A stretch of 64,000 nucleotides of DNA. Source: Bacillus taeanensis. GTDB lineage: Bacteria > Bacillota > Bacilli > Bacillales > UBA6769. The notes beneath the pieces were generated by a model that made no database searches, was not told the DNA's origin, and worked only from the letters and a program-made list of their open reading frames with translations. The translations under genes were made by a program, and so were the position numbers. Each line of letters begins with the position of its first letter. The first letter of the stretch is position 1. Location of the stretch: positions 1-64,000 of the forward strand of contig NZ_QOCW01000026.1 in the NCBI RefSeq assembly GCF_003318295.1. Direction: 5' to 3'. Shown piece after piece: positions 1 to 9,720 of this stretch.

Positions 1-96
1 TATATAAATTACTATAATAACAGACGTATTAAGCAAAAATTGGCCGGCATGAGTCCAGTTCAATACCGTATCCATACCTGCCAATTAGCTGCATAA
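1..96 (+). CDS. IS3-family transposase OrfB, C-terminal fragment
   Basis: Thirty-one codons and a TAA stop are visible. The residues include YYNNRRIKQKLAGMSPVQYR, the well-conserved tail of the IS3-family DDE transposase (usual form YYNxxRIxxKLxGMSPVQYR). This C-terminal segment follows the catalytic Glu of the integrase core, which would lie upstream of the window. The frame is open to the edge, so the gene is partial here because of the window and not necessarily broken. Confidence 0.8.
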   Translation, partial: YINYYNNRRIKQKLAGMSPVQYRIHTCQLAA

Positions 97-128
97 TATA
101 AAACTCTAACTTTCGGGGGTCACATCAC
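1..128 (+). mobile_element. 3' end of an IS3-family insertion sequence
   Basis: The left edge of the window enters an insertion sequence already under way. Frame 1 encodes the last residues of an IS3-family transposase, and about 8 bases after its stop comes a stretch (about 104-128, TCTAACTTTCGGGGGTCA...CACA) that resembles the terminal inverted repeat of IS3/IS150-group elements. The rest of the element lies outside the window, so intactness and target duplication cannot be judged. The boundary at about 128 is approximate. Confidence 0.7.
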
Positions 129-152
129 AGCCTGTCCCTTCTAAGTAAGTTA

Positions 153-1493
153 TTAATCTAATATCGGAATGAGCCCTACATCTTCTAACACATTGCGGGC
201 ATGTGAATAAATGCCATCGTATAAGTTGCTGTATCCTAATACGACACCTTTTAAAGAGTTGCGGTAATAAACCGTACCGCCGCTGTCCCCGGAGATAACA
301 TCCATGCCGCTTGTTCCTCTGAAGTTATAGTGGTAAATACCATTGGAGTAGAAGTCAACACGTTTACTTTGTAATGTACCGCATGTTGTACCTGTTGAAG
401 CTCCGGATTTACATACCATTTGTCCAATTGATTCTCCTGACCATGTTTCAAGGGAAGTTAATAGATAAACACTCCCATATACCCGGCTGCTTACATCTCT
501 ACGATTTGCAATATAAACACCTGTGGCATCGACTTCACCGCCAAGTTGATGGTATGAATTAGAAATATAACCCATATAAGAGCCGCCCTGATAGAAAGAG
601 TCGCCAGAATTACCGCAGTGTGCCGCTGTTACAGCATAGTGTTTTCCCGTATTATTTCGTGCTAAATAAGCCATGGAACATTGTCCTTTTGGTCCAGAAA
701 TACTCAATCCGCCCTGTAGAGGATCATGATAGCTGGAACGAGACGCAAGCTCAACTTTTCCCCCTTCAATAAATGAAAGATTCTCGACTTCAGCTGTTTG
801 CTTAATGCTTTTCTTTGCTTCTTCATTTAAGCTTGTCACACTGACGATCACGCTTTGGTTTTCAAAATCTGTAGAAACCGATGTAATTTCAATTCCTTGT
901 TTTAAAAGTTGGTTATGTTTAGTTGAAATTTTATCTGCAATTTTATTTAGATCTTTTTCTGAATATGTGACATTATAAAATTCAATGCCGTTTGGATAAG
1001 GGTATTCTTGTTTAATGTCTGCTATCAATTTTGCAACTTGTTGATCATTTAACGGTTTTTTTACACCAACCATTACTTTACCATTTTCCTGCTGGTCTAT
1101 GTAAATGCCGCCAAACCCAATTTTGTCTAGGTTTTTATCTAACTTTTCTTTTATTTTGGGTAGATGTTTTTCTTGGATATTGCCGCGGCGTTCTATTTCT
1201 TGCTCTTCAGCTTCTGTTAAAACAACGCCGTATTTCTCAACCGCTGATTCATTTTGTACTTCTGAAAGTACTTTTTGTACATGTTCAGGTTGATGGTTTA
1301 AACCAAATTCTTTTCTAAACTGAACATTTTCCATGCTTTTAATAAACGTTTTAGCATCATGTTTTTCTTTAGTTGATTCTTTCGGTGCTGCCGTACTGTG
1401 CTGTTCAAAAAGAAATAAACTGCATAATGTAACAGCAATGGCTAACAGACCGGCTATTTTAATAAATTTCACCAAATCATCCTTTCTTATCAT
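153..1493 (-). CDS. secreted trypsin-like serine protease with propeptide (S1, streptogrisin-like)
   Basis: A 446-residue exported protease. Residues 1-35 form a signal peptide (basic start, hydrophobic stretch about 12-29). Residues 40-250 are a charged, helix-rich propeptide of the kind that folds alpha-lytic/streptogrisin proteases. The catalytic domain starts near 255. The triad can be read as His292 in VTAAHC, Asp322 in GEVDATG and Ser404 in SGDSGGT. Cys272, Cys293, Cys361 and Cys371 could form two disulfides. All key residues are present, so it is probably active. It is monocistronic, with its 3' end about 25 bases from the insertion sequence terminus. Substrate unknown; extracellular protein degradation is the likely role. 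Confidence 0.88.
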   Translation of the reverse strand: MIRKDDLVKFIKIAGLLAIAVTLCSLFLFEQHSTAAPKESTKEKHDAKTFIKSMENVQFRKEFGLNHQPEHVQKVLSEVQNESAVEKYGVVLTEAEEQEIERRGNIQEKHLPKIKEKLDKNLDKIGFGGIYIDQQENGKVMVGVKKPLNDQQVAKLIADIKQEYPYPNGIEFYNVTYSEKDLNKIADKISTKHNQLLKQGIEITSVSTDFENQSVIVSVTSLNEEAKKSIKQTAEVENLSFIEGGKVELASRSSYHDPLQGGLSISGPKGQCSMAYLARNNTGKHYAVTAAHCGNSGDSFYQGGSYMGYISNSYHQLGGEVDATGVYIANRRDVSSRVYGSVYLLTSLETWSGESIGQMVCKSGASTGTTCGTLQSKRVDFYSNGIYHYNFRGTSGMDVISGDSGGTVYYRNSLKGVVLGYSNLYDGIYSHARNVLEDVGLIPILD

Positions 1494-1701
1494 TTATTAT
1501 TCCATATTTATGGTAGCATACTAGCTTGCTAGAAAGAATACATTGTTGTACAAAAAACATATAAAGTTTTCATGGGTTTTTTATATGTCTCTAATACTCG
1601 TATACATAGTGAGAGGCGGCACGGTGTCCACAAAGCATAAAAGACCAAGCAGTTTTTTCACTTCAGCATATAGTAAACAGGTGATTTAGGAGTGGAGCAT
1701 A

Positions 1702-2160
1702 ATGAAGAAGTTTTTCTTTACCCATTTAAGAGGTGAAAACGAAGTACCACCTGTAAACTCAACTGCTTTTGGTAATGCAAAATTTATTTCGAACAGCAAG
1801 AAAACAAAAATAAAGTTTCGACTGGAAGTAAATAATATGAAAGATTTTATTCAAGCGCATATTCATTTTGGTGAAAAAGGAGAAAATGGACCAATTCTTG
1901 TTTTTTTATTTCGTGCGGATGCTGTATCACTTCCTGGTGAGGAGAGAATGATAGCTTGTAAAGGTGTGATAACAGGAATTCTTACAAACGATGATATGAT
2001 TGACAATGAGAAAGGTGTGGATCGGATTTCAGATTTAATTAAGCTGATGAAAACAGGGAAAGCTTATGTAAATGTTCATACGGAAAAAATCTCGGTGGTG
2101 AGATTAGAGGACAAATTAAAAGAGTTTTTTCGTTTGAATAGGATCATTAAAGTGAGATAA
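1702..2160 (+). CDS. CHRD domain protein
   Basis: A 152-residue protein without a signal peptide. The first 110 residues fit the CHRD domain (named from chordin): an opening LRGENEVPPV, then AHIHFGEKGENGPILVFLF, where the AHIHxG motif is the family hallmark. The remaining residues are charged and helical. CHRD proteins in bacilli are small beta proteins with no settled biochemical role. The start is supported by TAGGAGTGGAG a few bases upstream. It stands alone, followed by an imperfect hairpin and the convergent alr. Confidence 0.82.
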   Translation: MKKFFFTHLRGENEVPPVNSTAFGNAKFISNSKKTKIKFRLEVNNMKDFIQAHIHFGEKGENGPILVFLFRADAVSLPGEERMIACKGVITGILTNDDMIDNEKGVDRISDLIKLMKTGKAYVNVHTEKISVVRLEDKLKEFFRLNRIIKVR

Positions 2161-2206
2161 GGTGACTCATTAGGAGTTATTCCCTTTGAGTCAATCCTTA
2201 TTTTAA
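2159..2206. terminator. probable bidirectional terminator between the CHRD gene and alr
   Basis: Imperfect inverted repeat (AAGGTGACTCA facing TGAGTCAATCCTT) followed by a T-rich stretch, between two convergent genes. The bulged stem makes it a moderate call. Confidence 0.5.
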
Positions 2207-2215
2207 CAGGAGGAA

Positions 2216-3373
2216 TTAGAGATTTTGAAAACCGTTTACACAACCGATTTTTTTGTTGTCTTTATAAAAGACTCTTGGTACGCGATTTGAAATCATGCAG
2301 GGGATTTCATAATTGATTGTGTCAAGCTGTTTAGCAAGGTCATCAATGGAAATGCGTTCATTTTGTTGAGAACCTATGAGCGTAACTTTTGTACCGATAT
2401 TCATTTTTTTTGGAAGACGAATCATCATCTGATCCATACATATTCTCCCCACGATAGGAACTCGTTCTCCTTCAACAATTACTTCTCCTTGAGCGCCAAT
2501 TTTTCTCAGCCAGCCATCCGCATAACCAATTGGAATTGTGCCAATCCATTCCGTTTCTGAGGCTTCATATGCTGCACCGTAGCTTATCGTGTCTCCTTTT
2601 TGTACCTGCTTCACATGTGTTAAACAGCTGTGAAGTGAAAAAGCTTCATGAAGTTGAAATGGTGGAGCGAGTTCTGGTGATGGTTGAAGACCGTACATAG
2701 AAATACCAAGACGAATAAACTGATAGCTTTTTTCTGGAAGTTGAATGGCTGCTGCACTGTTGCTTGTATGAATAATATGTGGGGTGCTGTCTAATTCTTT
2801 AAGCAGCTGAAGTACTTGTTGAAAGCGATCATGTTGTCTGTAAAAAAGTGAACTGTTTGGTTCGTCAGCGGTAGCAAAGTGGGTGAATACACCTTCAAGA
2901 GTTAGCCACTTTGAATGTTTTATCTCTTTAACAATTTCTTTTAATTCTGTAAAAGTAGTGGTGCCTAGTCGTCCCATCCCTGTGTCAACTTTTAAATGCA
3001 GTTTAACGGGCATAGAAATATGTTCTTTTGTTTCATCCAGCCACTCTAATTGAAAAATGGTTAACTCAATGTTGTATTCTGCGGCAATCTGAACATCTTT
3101 AGGATGAACCCAGCCAAGTACATGAATTGGGACTGTAAATCCAGCTTTCCTTAATAAAAGCGCTTCATCAAGAAGAGCAACAGCTAAGCGTGCTGCACCA
3201 GCCTCAAGTGCTGCTTTTGCAGTTTGAAGGGCTCCGTGTCCATATGCATTTGCTTTTACAATAGCAATAATGCCTGTTTCATTTGGCAAATGGTTTTGAA
3301 ATGCGTTGATATTTGCTTTGATTGCGTCAAGATTAATTTCTGCCCATGTATCACGGTAAAAATGATGATCCAC
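2216..3373 (-). CDS. alr: alanine racemase
   Basis: PLP enzyme interconverting L- and D-alanine for peptidoglycan synthesis. It has 385 residues, the normal length. Lys40 in AIVKANAYGHG is the Schiff-base lysine at the N-terminal barrel. Tyr265 in TISYGAAY is the second catalytic base, at the family position. GIGYADGW-type (here PIGYADGW) and VGRICMDQMM segments of the C-terminal domain are also present. Start ATG at 3373 is preceded by a GGGGGAAA stretch. Monocistronic. Bacilli often carry two racemases; whether this is the essential or the sporulation-associated copy cannot be told here. Confidence 0.96.
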   Translation of the reverse strand: MDHHFYRDTWAEINLDAIKANINAFQNHLPNETGIIAIVKANAYGHGALQTAKAALEAGAARLAVALLDEALLLRKAGFTVPIHVLGWVHPKDVQIAAEYNIELTIFQLEWLDETKEHISMPVKLHLKVDTGMGRLGTTTFTELKEIVKEIKHSKWLTLEGVFTHFATADEPNSSLFYRQHDRFQQVLQLLKELDSTPHIIHTSNSAAAIQLPEKSYQFIRLGISMYGLQPSPELAPPFQLHEAFSLHSCLTHVKQVQKGDTISYGAAYEASETEWIGTIPIGYADGWLRKIGAQGEVIVEGERVPIVGRICMDQMMIRLPKKMNIGTKVTLIGSQQNERISIDDLAKQLDTINYEIPCMISNRVPRVFYKDNKKIGCVNGFQNL

Positions 3374-3674
3374 GATGATTTCCCCCTTTTTGTGAAAATT
3401 GCTGGTATTATTTTAAAGCTTATAGAGTGCACTTGAGAATTTGCTGTCAAAATCACTACGGTTTTGGCAATTAAGTTGAAGATATATAATATATATCCGC
3501 TTCATTAAACGTTTTTATAGGTGTGGAAAATAGGATAAGATAAATACAAGGTTAATAAAGTAGGTTTATTTTACCACAATCATGAAAGTTGCCGAAGTGG
3601 TAAGGGAACAAAGCATCATCTTTTAGAACAGATAATTTTCTGATCCATGAATATCACAAAAAGGAGAATGATGG
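3374..3674. other. intergenic region between divergent alr and flavoprotein gene
   Basis: About 300 bases, very AT-rich, holding the promoters of two divergent genes. No reading frame, strong hairpin or recognisable operator was seen apart from the AAGGAG ribosome binding site at its right end. Confidence 0.5.
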
Positions 3675-4667
3675 ATGAAGAAAACTTTACCTATTGTTGT
3701 AATTGGCGGAGGGATGAGTGGGGTTATGGCGGCAGCTAAAATAGAAGAGAAAGGTCTGCCTGTAATCATCCTTGAGCAAAACAGCACGATTGGCGGACGG
3801 ATGGCAACGAATTGTATGGAGGGAGAAAAAGCAGACTACGGTGCACAGTTCTTTACCATTCGCACATTACAATTTCAAAAAGTTGTTGATGTTTGGGAAA
3901 GGGCTGGATGGGTGAAACATTGGTTTGGAGATCCTTATAAGCGCTATAAAAGTATTGGTGGCATGAAGGAACTGGTGAAAAACCTTGCTGAAGGAATGAC
4001 AGTGAAGCTAAATACAAAAGTAGTTAGTATACATATGATAGACGAAAAATATTATAATTTAAAGACAGAAACGAATGAGAATATTGAAGCAAGAGCAGTA
4101 ATTGTAACAGCACCAGCTCCTCAAATAATAACCCTTTTTCATAATAGTCAGCTTCCAATTATGAAAAAGGTAAAAAATGATTTAAAAGCAATTCAATTCG
4201 CTCCTAGTATAGTGGCAGTCGTCAAATTGAGTGAATCTACAAGTCTCCTAGATTCTGGTCATCTTGATCATTCGCTGCCGCAGGGGTTAGAGCGAATCGT
4301 AGATCATAGTAAAAAGGGTCTTTCTTCCCAAACGATCGTAAGTATTTATGCAGATGGAAAGTGGTCAAAGCAGCATTGGGATATGGATGATCAGCTTCTA
4401 TTAGACAAGCTGATTGAGAAGTCCAAAAAATGGATTAACTGCAGCACTATAAAAACAACACACTTAAAAAAGTGGCGCTATTCCGAAGCGTTGTCTGTTA
4501 TTCGAAAACCATTTTTAAATATGGAGCTTTCTGTTCCATTTTTTGCTGCAGGTGATGCTTTTTTACATAAAGAGGATTTGGCAGGCAGAACAAGGATTGA
4601 AAGTGCAGTCCTATCAGGAATAGCTTCAGGAGAAGCTGTGATAGAATGTTTGAAAAATAAAGGTTAG
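3675..4667 (+). CDS. NAD(P)/FAD-dependent oxidoreductase (amine oxidase / renalase-like)
   Basis: A 330-residue flavoprotein. An N-terminal Rossmann fold binds FAD: VVIGGGMSGVMAA at residues 7-19, followed by the acidic end of strand 2 (ILEQ) and the GGRMAT motif typical of the amine oxidase/renalase group. Near the C-terminus FFAAGDAF...GRTRIESAVLSG is the usual second FAD contact. The protein is compact compared with monoamine oxidases and fits the renalase-like subgroup. Substrate unknown. AAGGAG precedes the start. It stands alone between two long intergenic regions. Confidence 0.85.
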   Translation: MKKTLPIVVIGGGMSGVMAAAKIEEKGLPVIILEQNSTIGGRMATNCMEGEKADYGAQFFTIRTLQFQKVVDVWERAGWVKHWFGDPYKRYKSIGGMKELVKNLAEGMTVKLNTKVVSIHMIDEKYYNLKTETNENIEARAVIVTAPAPQIITLFHNSQLPIMKKVKNDLKAIQFAPSIVAVVKLSESTSLLDSGHLDHSLPQGLERIVDHSKKGLSSQTIVSIYADGKWSKQHWDMDDQLLLDKLIEKSKKWINCSTIKTTHLKKWRYSEALSVIRKPFLNMELSVPFFAAGDAFLHKEDLAGRTRIESAVLSGIASGEAVIECLKNKG

Positions 4668-5141
4668 AGGGTTTATTGTCAAAAATTATCTGGTTAAAGG
4701 GAAAAGCAATGAGAAAAGAGTTGAAAATTTTCTATTAACATGTTTTATTAGAGATAAATAGGGAAATTTATAAGAAAATGTTCCGGTTATATTTGATCAT
4801 TTTCTTTTTTCTACATTTTCTTCAACCATTCTTCTTCAAAATTGCTTCAAAATGTTCTTATAACCGCGACAAATGGATGATGAAAAATATGTTGAACTAT
4901 GTTAAGATTTGTTGGGTTAATCACCTGTTTATTTTGTTTACAAAATAAAACAAAACATACACTGAATCTCTCTCAAAAACATAGAAACTTTTCTTCAGTA
5001 AGAATAGTTTAATGAATAAGCGATGTGTTGATTTTTATTTTTTGAAAACGGCACTTTAATATTAACTTTTGCAGATAGATAATGTGTAAAAGCATATAAA
5101 ATAAAAGATAAAATCCTATTGCGAGTAAGGAGTACGATAAC
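4668..5141. other. long intergenic region upstream of asnB
   Basis: About 470 bases without a gene. It is AT-rich with many short runs of A and T and must contain the asnB promoter. An AAGGAG site lies just before asnB. No riboswitch, intrinsic terminator or small coding frame with a ribosome binding site was recognised. Confidence 0.45.
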
Positions 5142-7034
5142 ATGTGTGGATTTATTGGATGTATACATGATAATCCTCAAGCGCTAAATGATTCGTTAAA
5201 GGCGCAGTTTGAACGCATGAATAATATTATTACACATAGAGGACCAGACGATGAAGGCTACTATTATGACGAGCACATTAACTTTGGTTTTCGTCGTTTA
5301 AGCATTATTGATCTTGAGAATGGACATCAGCCATTATCTTATGAAAATGAACGTTACTGGATTATTTTTAATGGGGAAGTTTATAATCATGTCGAGATTC
5401 GAGAGCAGTTAAAAAATAAAGGTTACAAGTTTGTAACTGAGTGTGATACAGAAGCTATTTTAGCCCTATACAGCGATATAGGTGAAAAAGCAGTAGAAAA
5501 ACTGCGCGGTATGTTTGGGTTTGTTATTTGGGATAAAGAGAAACAAGAGCTATTTGGCGCGCGTGACCCGTTTGGAATTAAACCGTTCTTTTATCATGAA
5601 CAGGGCAATCAAACATTTTTTGCTTCGGAAAAGAAAAGTATTTTGCTTTCTTTAGAAAATGATGTGTTACATCATGAGGCGCTTCAGCATTATTTAACCT
5701 ATCAGTATGTGCCAGAGCCTGAGACAATGTCTGTGGATATTAAAAAGCTTGAGCCCGGTCACTGCTTTAAAAAGAAGATTGGTCAAAAGCTTGAAATTAA
5801 AAAATACTGGCAGGCTGAGTTTAAGCCGGTTAACAGTACAGAACAAGAACTTGTGAAAGAAATTCGTGATGTATTGTTTGATTCTGTAAAAATGCACATG
5901 CGCAGTGATGTGCCTGTAGGTTCATTCTTATCAGGCGGTATTGATTCATCTGCTATTGTTTCAATTGCGAAAGAGTTTAATCCAAATATTAAAACATTTT
6001 CTGTTGGATTTGAACGTGAAGGCTTCTCAGAGGTGGATGTGGCAAAAGAAACGGCAGATAAATTAAATGTAGAGAACATTAATTATCTGATTACTCCTGA
6101 AGAATATATGAATGAACTGCCTAAAATTATTTGGCATATGGATGATCCGCTTGCAGATCCCGCTGCTATTCCGTTATACTTTGTAGCTCGAGAAGCAGCG
6201 AAGCACGTAACAGTTGTTTTATCTGGTGAAGGTGCGGATGAGCTGTTTGGTGGTTATAATATTTACCATGAGCCAAATTCCCTTAAAATGTTCGAAAATA
6301 TTCCTAATGTTGGTAAAAAGCTTTTGAAAGCAGTTGCTCAAAATATGCCTCAAGGAATGAAAGGGAAAAGTTTTATTGAGCGCGGCTGTACACCGATGGA
6401 AGAACGTTATATTGGTAATGCAAAAATGTTTACAGAGGAAGAAAAACGAAATATTTTAAAAGCATATAAAGAAGGCTTGGATTATGCAAAGCTTACGGCA
6501 CCGCTTTATACAGCAACGAGCGGTTATGAACCAGTTAACCGGATGCAGTATATTGATATTCACACATGGCTTCGCGGTGATATTTTATTAAAAGCTGATA
6601 AAATGACAATGGCTCATTCTTTAGAGCTGCGTGTGCCATTTTTAGATAAAGAGGTATTTCGTGTGGCATCAAAAATTTCACCGTCTATGAAGATTGCAAA
6701 TGGTACAACAAAGCATATTCTTCGTAAAGCAATAGAAGGAATTGTGCCGGATCATGTTTTAAATCGAAGAAAGCTTGGTTTTCCTGTACCAATTCGTCAT
6801 TGGCTGAAAAATGAAATGTATGATTGGGCCATTAAACTTATTAATGACAGTCAAACAGATCATCTTCTTCATAAAGGAGAAATCATTAAACTTCTTGATG
6901 AACATTGTAAAGGTACAGCAGACAATAGTCGGAAAATCTGGACAGTGCTGATCTTTATGATTTGGCATCAAATTTATATGGAAGATGTATACGACTTTAG
7001 CCATAATAAAGAAAAAGAACTTATTCTGCAGTAA
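5142..7034 (+). CDS. asnB: asparagine synthetase (glutamine-hydrolysing)
   Basis: Converts aspartate, glutamine and ATP to asparagine. It has 630 residues, the size of B. subtilis AsnB. After removal of Met1 the nucleophile Cys2 (MCGFIGC) starts the class II glutaminase domain. THRGPDDEG and FNGEVYNH are the glutamine-binding segments. The synthetase domain carries the PP-loop SGGIDSS at 264-270 and SGEGADELFGGY. The C-terminal part has LRVPFLDKE and RKLGFPVP. All signature residues are intact. It is monocistronic and ends at a strong terminator. Bacilli have up to three paralogues; length and the conserved C-terminus favour AsnB over the sporulation paralogue AsnO. Confidence 0.94.
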   Translation: MCGFIGCIHDNPQALNDSLKAQFERMNNIITHRGPDDEGYYYDEHINFGFRRLSIIDLENGHQPLSYENERYWIIFNGEVYNHVEIREQLKNKGYKFVTECDTEAILALYSDIGEKAVEKLRGMFGFVIWDKEKQELFGARDPFGIKPFFYHEQGNQTFFASEKKSILLSLENDVLHHEALQHYLTYQYVPEPETMSVDIKKLEPGHCFKKKIGQKLEIKKYWQAEFKPVNSTEQELVKEIRDVLFDSVKMHMRSDVPVGSFLSGGIDSSAIVSIAKEFNPNIKTFSVGFEREGFSEVDVAKETADKLNVENINYLITPEEYMNELPKIIWHMDDPLADPAAIPLYFVAREAAKHVTVVLSGEGADELFGGYNIYHEPNSLKMFENIPNVGKKLLKAVAQNMPQGMKGKSFIERGCTPMEERYIGNAKMFTEEEKRNILKAYKEGLDYAKLTAPLYTATSGYEPVNRMQYIDIHTWLRGDILLKADKMTMAHSLELRVPFLDKEVFRVASKISPSMKIANGTTKHILRKAIEGIVPDHVLNRRKLGFPVPIRHWLKNEMYDWAIKLINDSQTDHLLHKGEIIKLLDEHCKGTADNSRKIWTVLIFMIWHQIYMEDVYDFSHNKEKELILQ

Positions 7035-7040
7035 TATTTT

Positions 7041-7067
7041 CACCCAAAGGCAATTTGCCTTTGGGTG
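7041..7067. terminator. intrinsic terminator between asnB and the C39-like gene
   Basis: Near-perfect inverted repeat CACCCAAAGGCAA / TTGCCTTTGGGTG with a short T-rich stretch on each side. It lies between convergent genes, so it probably serves both. Confidence 0.8.
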
Positions 7068-7077
7068 TTTACCTTTT

Positions 7078-7989
7078 TTATGAGAATGAAGTATACGTAA
7101 CCGCTTGTCTTCCCATCTGTTCCCATGCTTTAATAAAAGCTTCTTTAGGCGCCTTTCTATTCTTTTGACCTGTAAGGGGATCATTGAAATAAATATAGTC
7201 ATGGTCATATCCTGTCACAAGTACCGAATGCTCCTTATAGGTGACACTAAGTGTGCCAGAGGGAGTTTCCCATTTCTCAAAATAAGATGCTGGAAGTTGA
7301 CGATATTGTGTATTTGTAATAATCCACACAGGTTTTCCTGCTGACAGGTGACTGTATAGAGAGTTGAAATCTTTTCCAGTTAAATCAATGATTTGACCTG
7401 GTAAATATTCAATTGCCAACTTTCGGATGGGACCGTGATAAACACCGAGGCCGGGATTATTTTTATTGTACATATCACCGACAAAGCCATCATATGGATT
7501 ACCGAAGTAGACTTGTCCATTTTGTTTTTTGTATGGTGTGGGGTCTTTTTTTATTTCTTTGGCTAATATCATTTTATCGGTGTTAACACCGGCATGGTTT
7601 AACAGCATAGCAAGGCTTGTTACTTCACAGCCTCGAGGCAGTTCGGGAAGCTGGGAAATAATCCGTACATCAAGCTTTACGCTGTCTTTAATAACTCTTT
7701 CGTTTACGAATGTTTCTCTAAGCGCGGCTTTTATGGTGTTATTAGCGAATACAGTTTCTGTGTTTTCAAAAATAACAGTGTTCCATAATTTTTCTTTTAA
7801 GTCTGAAACGTTTAATTTTGTATAATCACCGTCTTTTACATACAAAATACTACATGAACTAAGTATGAAAAATAACAGAAAATGTGCAAATGAAATTTTT
7901 CTGTATTTTCTTTTCATTGATTTTTGCAGTGTCAGCATAAACGTGACACCCATTAAGAAAAAAGAAACAGCTGCAAAAATAATTAACAT
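7078..7989 (-). CDS. membrane-anchored C39-like cysteine peptidase (YvpB-like)
   Basis: A 303-residue protein with two hydrophobic segments in the first 60 residues and an extracytoplasmic C39-like domain. The nucleophile is the Cys of LPRGCEVTSLAMLLN. The His is in EHSVLVTGYD, followed by IYFNDPLTG with the Asn/Asp position of the papain-like triad. These motifs match B. subtilis YvpB. The start at 7989 (ATG) is preferred over an upstream GTG at 8001 because AAGGGTG lies at a proper distance. No bacteriocin transporter is nearby, so a role in leader processing is not suggested; cell-envelope proteolysis is more likely. Confidence 0.78.
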   Translation of the reverse strand: MLIIFAAVSFFLMGVTFMLTLQKSMKRKYRKISFAHFLLFFILSSCSILYVKDGDYTKLNVSDLKEKLWNTVIFENTETVFANNTIKAALRETFVNERVIKDSVKLDVRIISQLPELPRGCEVTSLAMLLNHAGVNTDKMILAKEIKKDPTPYKKQNGQVYFGNPYDGFVGDMYNKNNPGLGVYHGPIRKLAIEYLPGQIIDLTGKDFNSLYSHLSAGKPVWIITNTQYRQLPASYFEKWETPSGTLSVTYKEHSVLVTGYDHDYIYFNDPLTGQKNRKAPKEAFIKAWEQMGRQAVTYTSFS

Positions 7990-8339
7990 GTGTTGGTACA
8001 CCCTTTTATTTTTTAAAAGTTAAAAAAGATACGTTAATCATATCATGGGACTGAAGGAGTGTCCTTCATGATTTTAGTTTTTGTTTCATTTTTTTATCTA
8101 TCCGTAACAAATAAAGGTCGAGGTTCAGTAAAGTGGCATGTATATCAACGTAATATTTAATTAATAAGCGTTATTAATAGTGAATATAATGAATCAATCA
8201 TTTTAATAGCTATACTGGTTCTTATAAATATTTCTAAAATCATATACAATTCTAAATTTTTTTAATAAAATAAAAATAAATGAACATTCATACATTTTCC
8301 AAGTAGAAGCCGTTTGATTCTTTGTGGAGGTGACCGCTT
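7990..8339. other. divergent intergenic region upstream of the leucine-degradation operon
   Basis: About 350 bases between the C39-like gene and the acyl-CoA dehydrogenase. The right part is extremely AT-rich and holds the palindrome at 8277-8294. TGGAGGTGA before 8340 is the ribosome binding site. No small gene was seen. Confidence 0.5.
8277..8294. promoter_or_regulatory. palindromic operator candidate (FadR-like)
   Basis: TAAATGAACATTCATACA contains ATGAA-CA-TTCAT. As I recall the B. subtilis FadR site (TGAATGA...TCATTCA), it agrees at most positions. It sits about 50 bases before the first gene of a CoA-ester catabolic operon, where a fatty-acid or acyl-CoA responsive TetR regulator would act. 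The same ten-base core occurs at 9722-9731 on the other strand. The regulator itself is not in this window. Confidence 0.45.
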
Positions 8340-9482
8340 ATGAATTTTGAGTTAACGAGTGAACAGCAGATGATTAAGGATATGGTTAGAGATTTTGCTC
8401 AAAATGAAATCGCTCCAAAAGCAGAAGCGTTAGATCGAACCGCTAAATTCCCAATTGATATTTTTGATAAAATGGGTAAATTAGGGATATTAGGAATTCC
8501 GTTTCCAGAAAAGTACGGTGGTTCTGGCGGGGATACAATCTCATATGCCATTGCTGTTGAAGAAATAGGAAGAGCATGTGGAGGGACAGGACTTAGCTAT
8601 GCAGCAACTGTATCTTTAGGTGCAAGTCCATTTTATTATTTTGGTACAGAAAAACAAAAGGAGAACTATTTAATTCCGTTAGCTTCTGGTAAAACATTAG
8701 GAGCATTTGGCTTAACAGAACCAAATGCCGGATCAGATGCAGGCGGAACAGAAACGAAAGCTGTTCTCGATGGGGATGAATATGTAATCAATGGAGAAAA
8801 ATGCTGGATAACCAATGCCTCGTACTCTAATACGGTAATTGTAACCGCTGTCACTGGTAAAGATGTTCGAGGAAAAAATATTATTTCAGCATTAATAGTC
8901 CCGACAAATACTCCAGGATTTACGATCAACAGCAATTATGACAAAATGGGTGTTCGTGCTTCTAATACGTGTGAATTAGTTTTAGAAAATGTGCGGGTTC
9001 CTAAAGAGAACTTATTAGGTGATCCCCATAAAGGATTTAAGCAGTTTCTTTATACATTGGATGGAGGTCGTATTTCAATTGCGGCGCTTTCAGTAGGGAT
9101 TGCGCAAGCTGCACTTGATAAAGCGTTACATTATGCGAAAGAGCGGAAGCAGTTCGGTCAATCTATTTCGAAATTTCAAGCGATTCAATTTAAGCTAGCT
9201 GATATGGCGATGCATGTAGAACTTGCTCGTAATATCGTTTATAAGGCAGCATGGTTAAAAGAGCAAAAAAGACCGTTCTCAAAAGAAGCTTCAATGGCAA
9301 AACTATTTGCTTCAGAAACGGCAACAAATGTAAGTAATCAAGCGATTCAAATTCATGGCGGATACGGTTATATGCGTGAATATGCCGTTGAACGGCATTT
9401 ACGTGATGCAAAGCTTATGGAAATTGGTGAAGGAACTTCAGAAATTCAACGTCTCGTTATCGCCCGTCAATTAGGGTGTTAA
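8340..9482 (+). CDS. yngJ: acyl-CoA dehydrogenase (isovaleryl-CoA / short branched-chain type)
   Basis: A 380-residue FAD-dependent dehydrogenase that introduces the alpha-beta double bond into an acyl-CoA; context points to isovaleryl-Co[15 protein letters not shown] and [11 protein letters not shown] are the two family FAD/substrate signatures. Glu364 in [10 protein letters not shown] occupies the C-terminal catalytic-base position of short-chain enzymes; human isovaleryl-CoA dehydrogenase uses a different position, so specificity rests on the operon. It is the first gene of the cluster. Electrons would pass to the ETF encoded at the end of the same cluster. Start ATG with TGGAGGTGA. A gap of 265 bases without a gene separates it from the carboxylase. 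Confidence 0.9.
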   Translation: MNFELTSEQQMIKDMVRDFAQNEIAPKAEALDRTAKFPIDIFDKMGKLGILGIPFPEKYGGSGGDTISYAIAVEEIGRACGGTGLSYAATVSLGASPFYYFGTEKQKENYLIPLASGKTLGAFGLTEPNAGSDAGGTETKAVLDGDEYVINGEKCWITNASYSNTVIVTAVTGKDVRGKNIISALIVPTNTPGFTINSNYDKMGVRASNTCELVLENVRVPKENLLGDPHKGFKQFLYTLDGGRISIAALSVGIAQAALDKALHYAKERKQFGQSISKFQAIQFKLADMAMHVELARNIVYKAAWLKEQKRPFSKEASMAKLFASETATNVSNQAIQIHGGYGYMREYAVERHLRDAKLMEIGEGTSEIQRLVIARQLGC

Positions 9483-9720
9483 CTAATAAAAATCTTCTAC
9501 TGTTCATACAAACTGAAACCGCAAAACGACTTATTTATCTTTTTGCCTCTCTATTTTTTAAAAAGTATTTTCCATCTCATTTATCCTTTTAGCCTAACCT
9601 TCAAGCATTACAAAATTATTTATAAAGTGAAGCCTCACATTCATAAACATTTTTCATTACCTCATTAAATGAAATGATTTATTTAGCGAATAAATTCACA
9701 GTAACTTGTTTAATTTGAAG

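Noticed and set aside
7078..7989. Bacteriocin leader peptidase
   Set aside because: C39-like domain only; no ABC transporter or double-glycine precursor peptide nearby.
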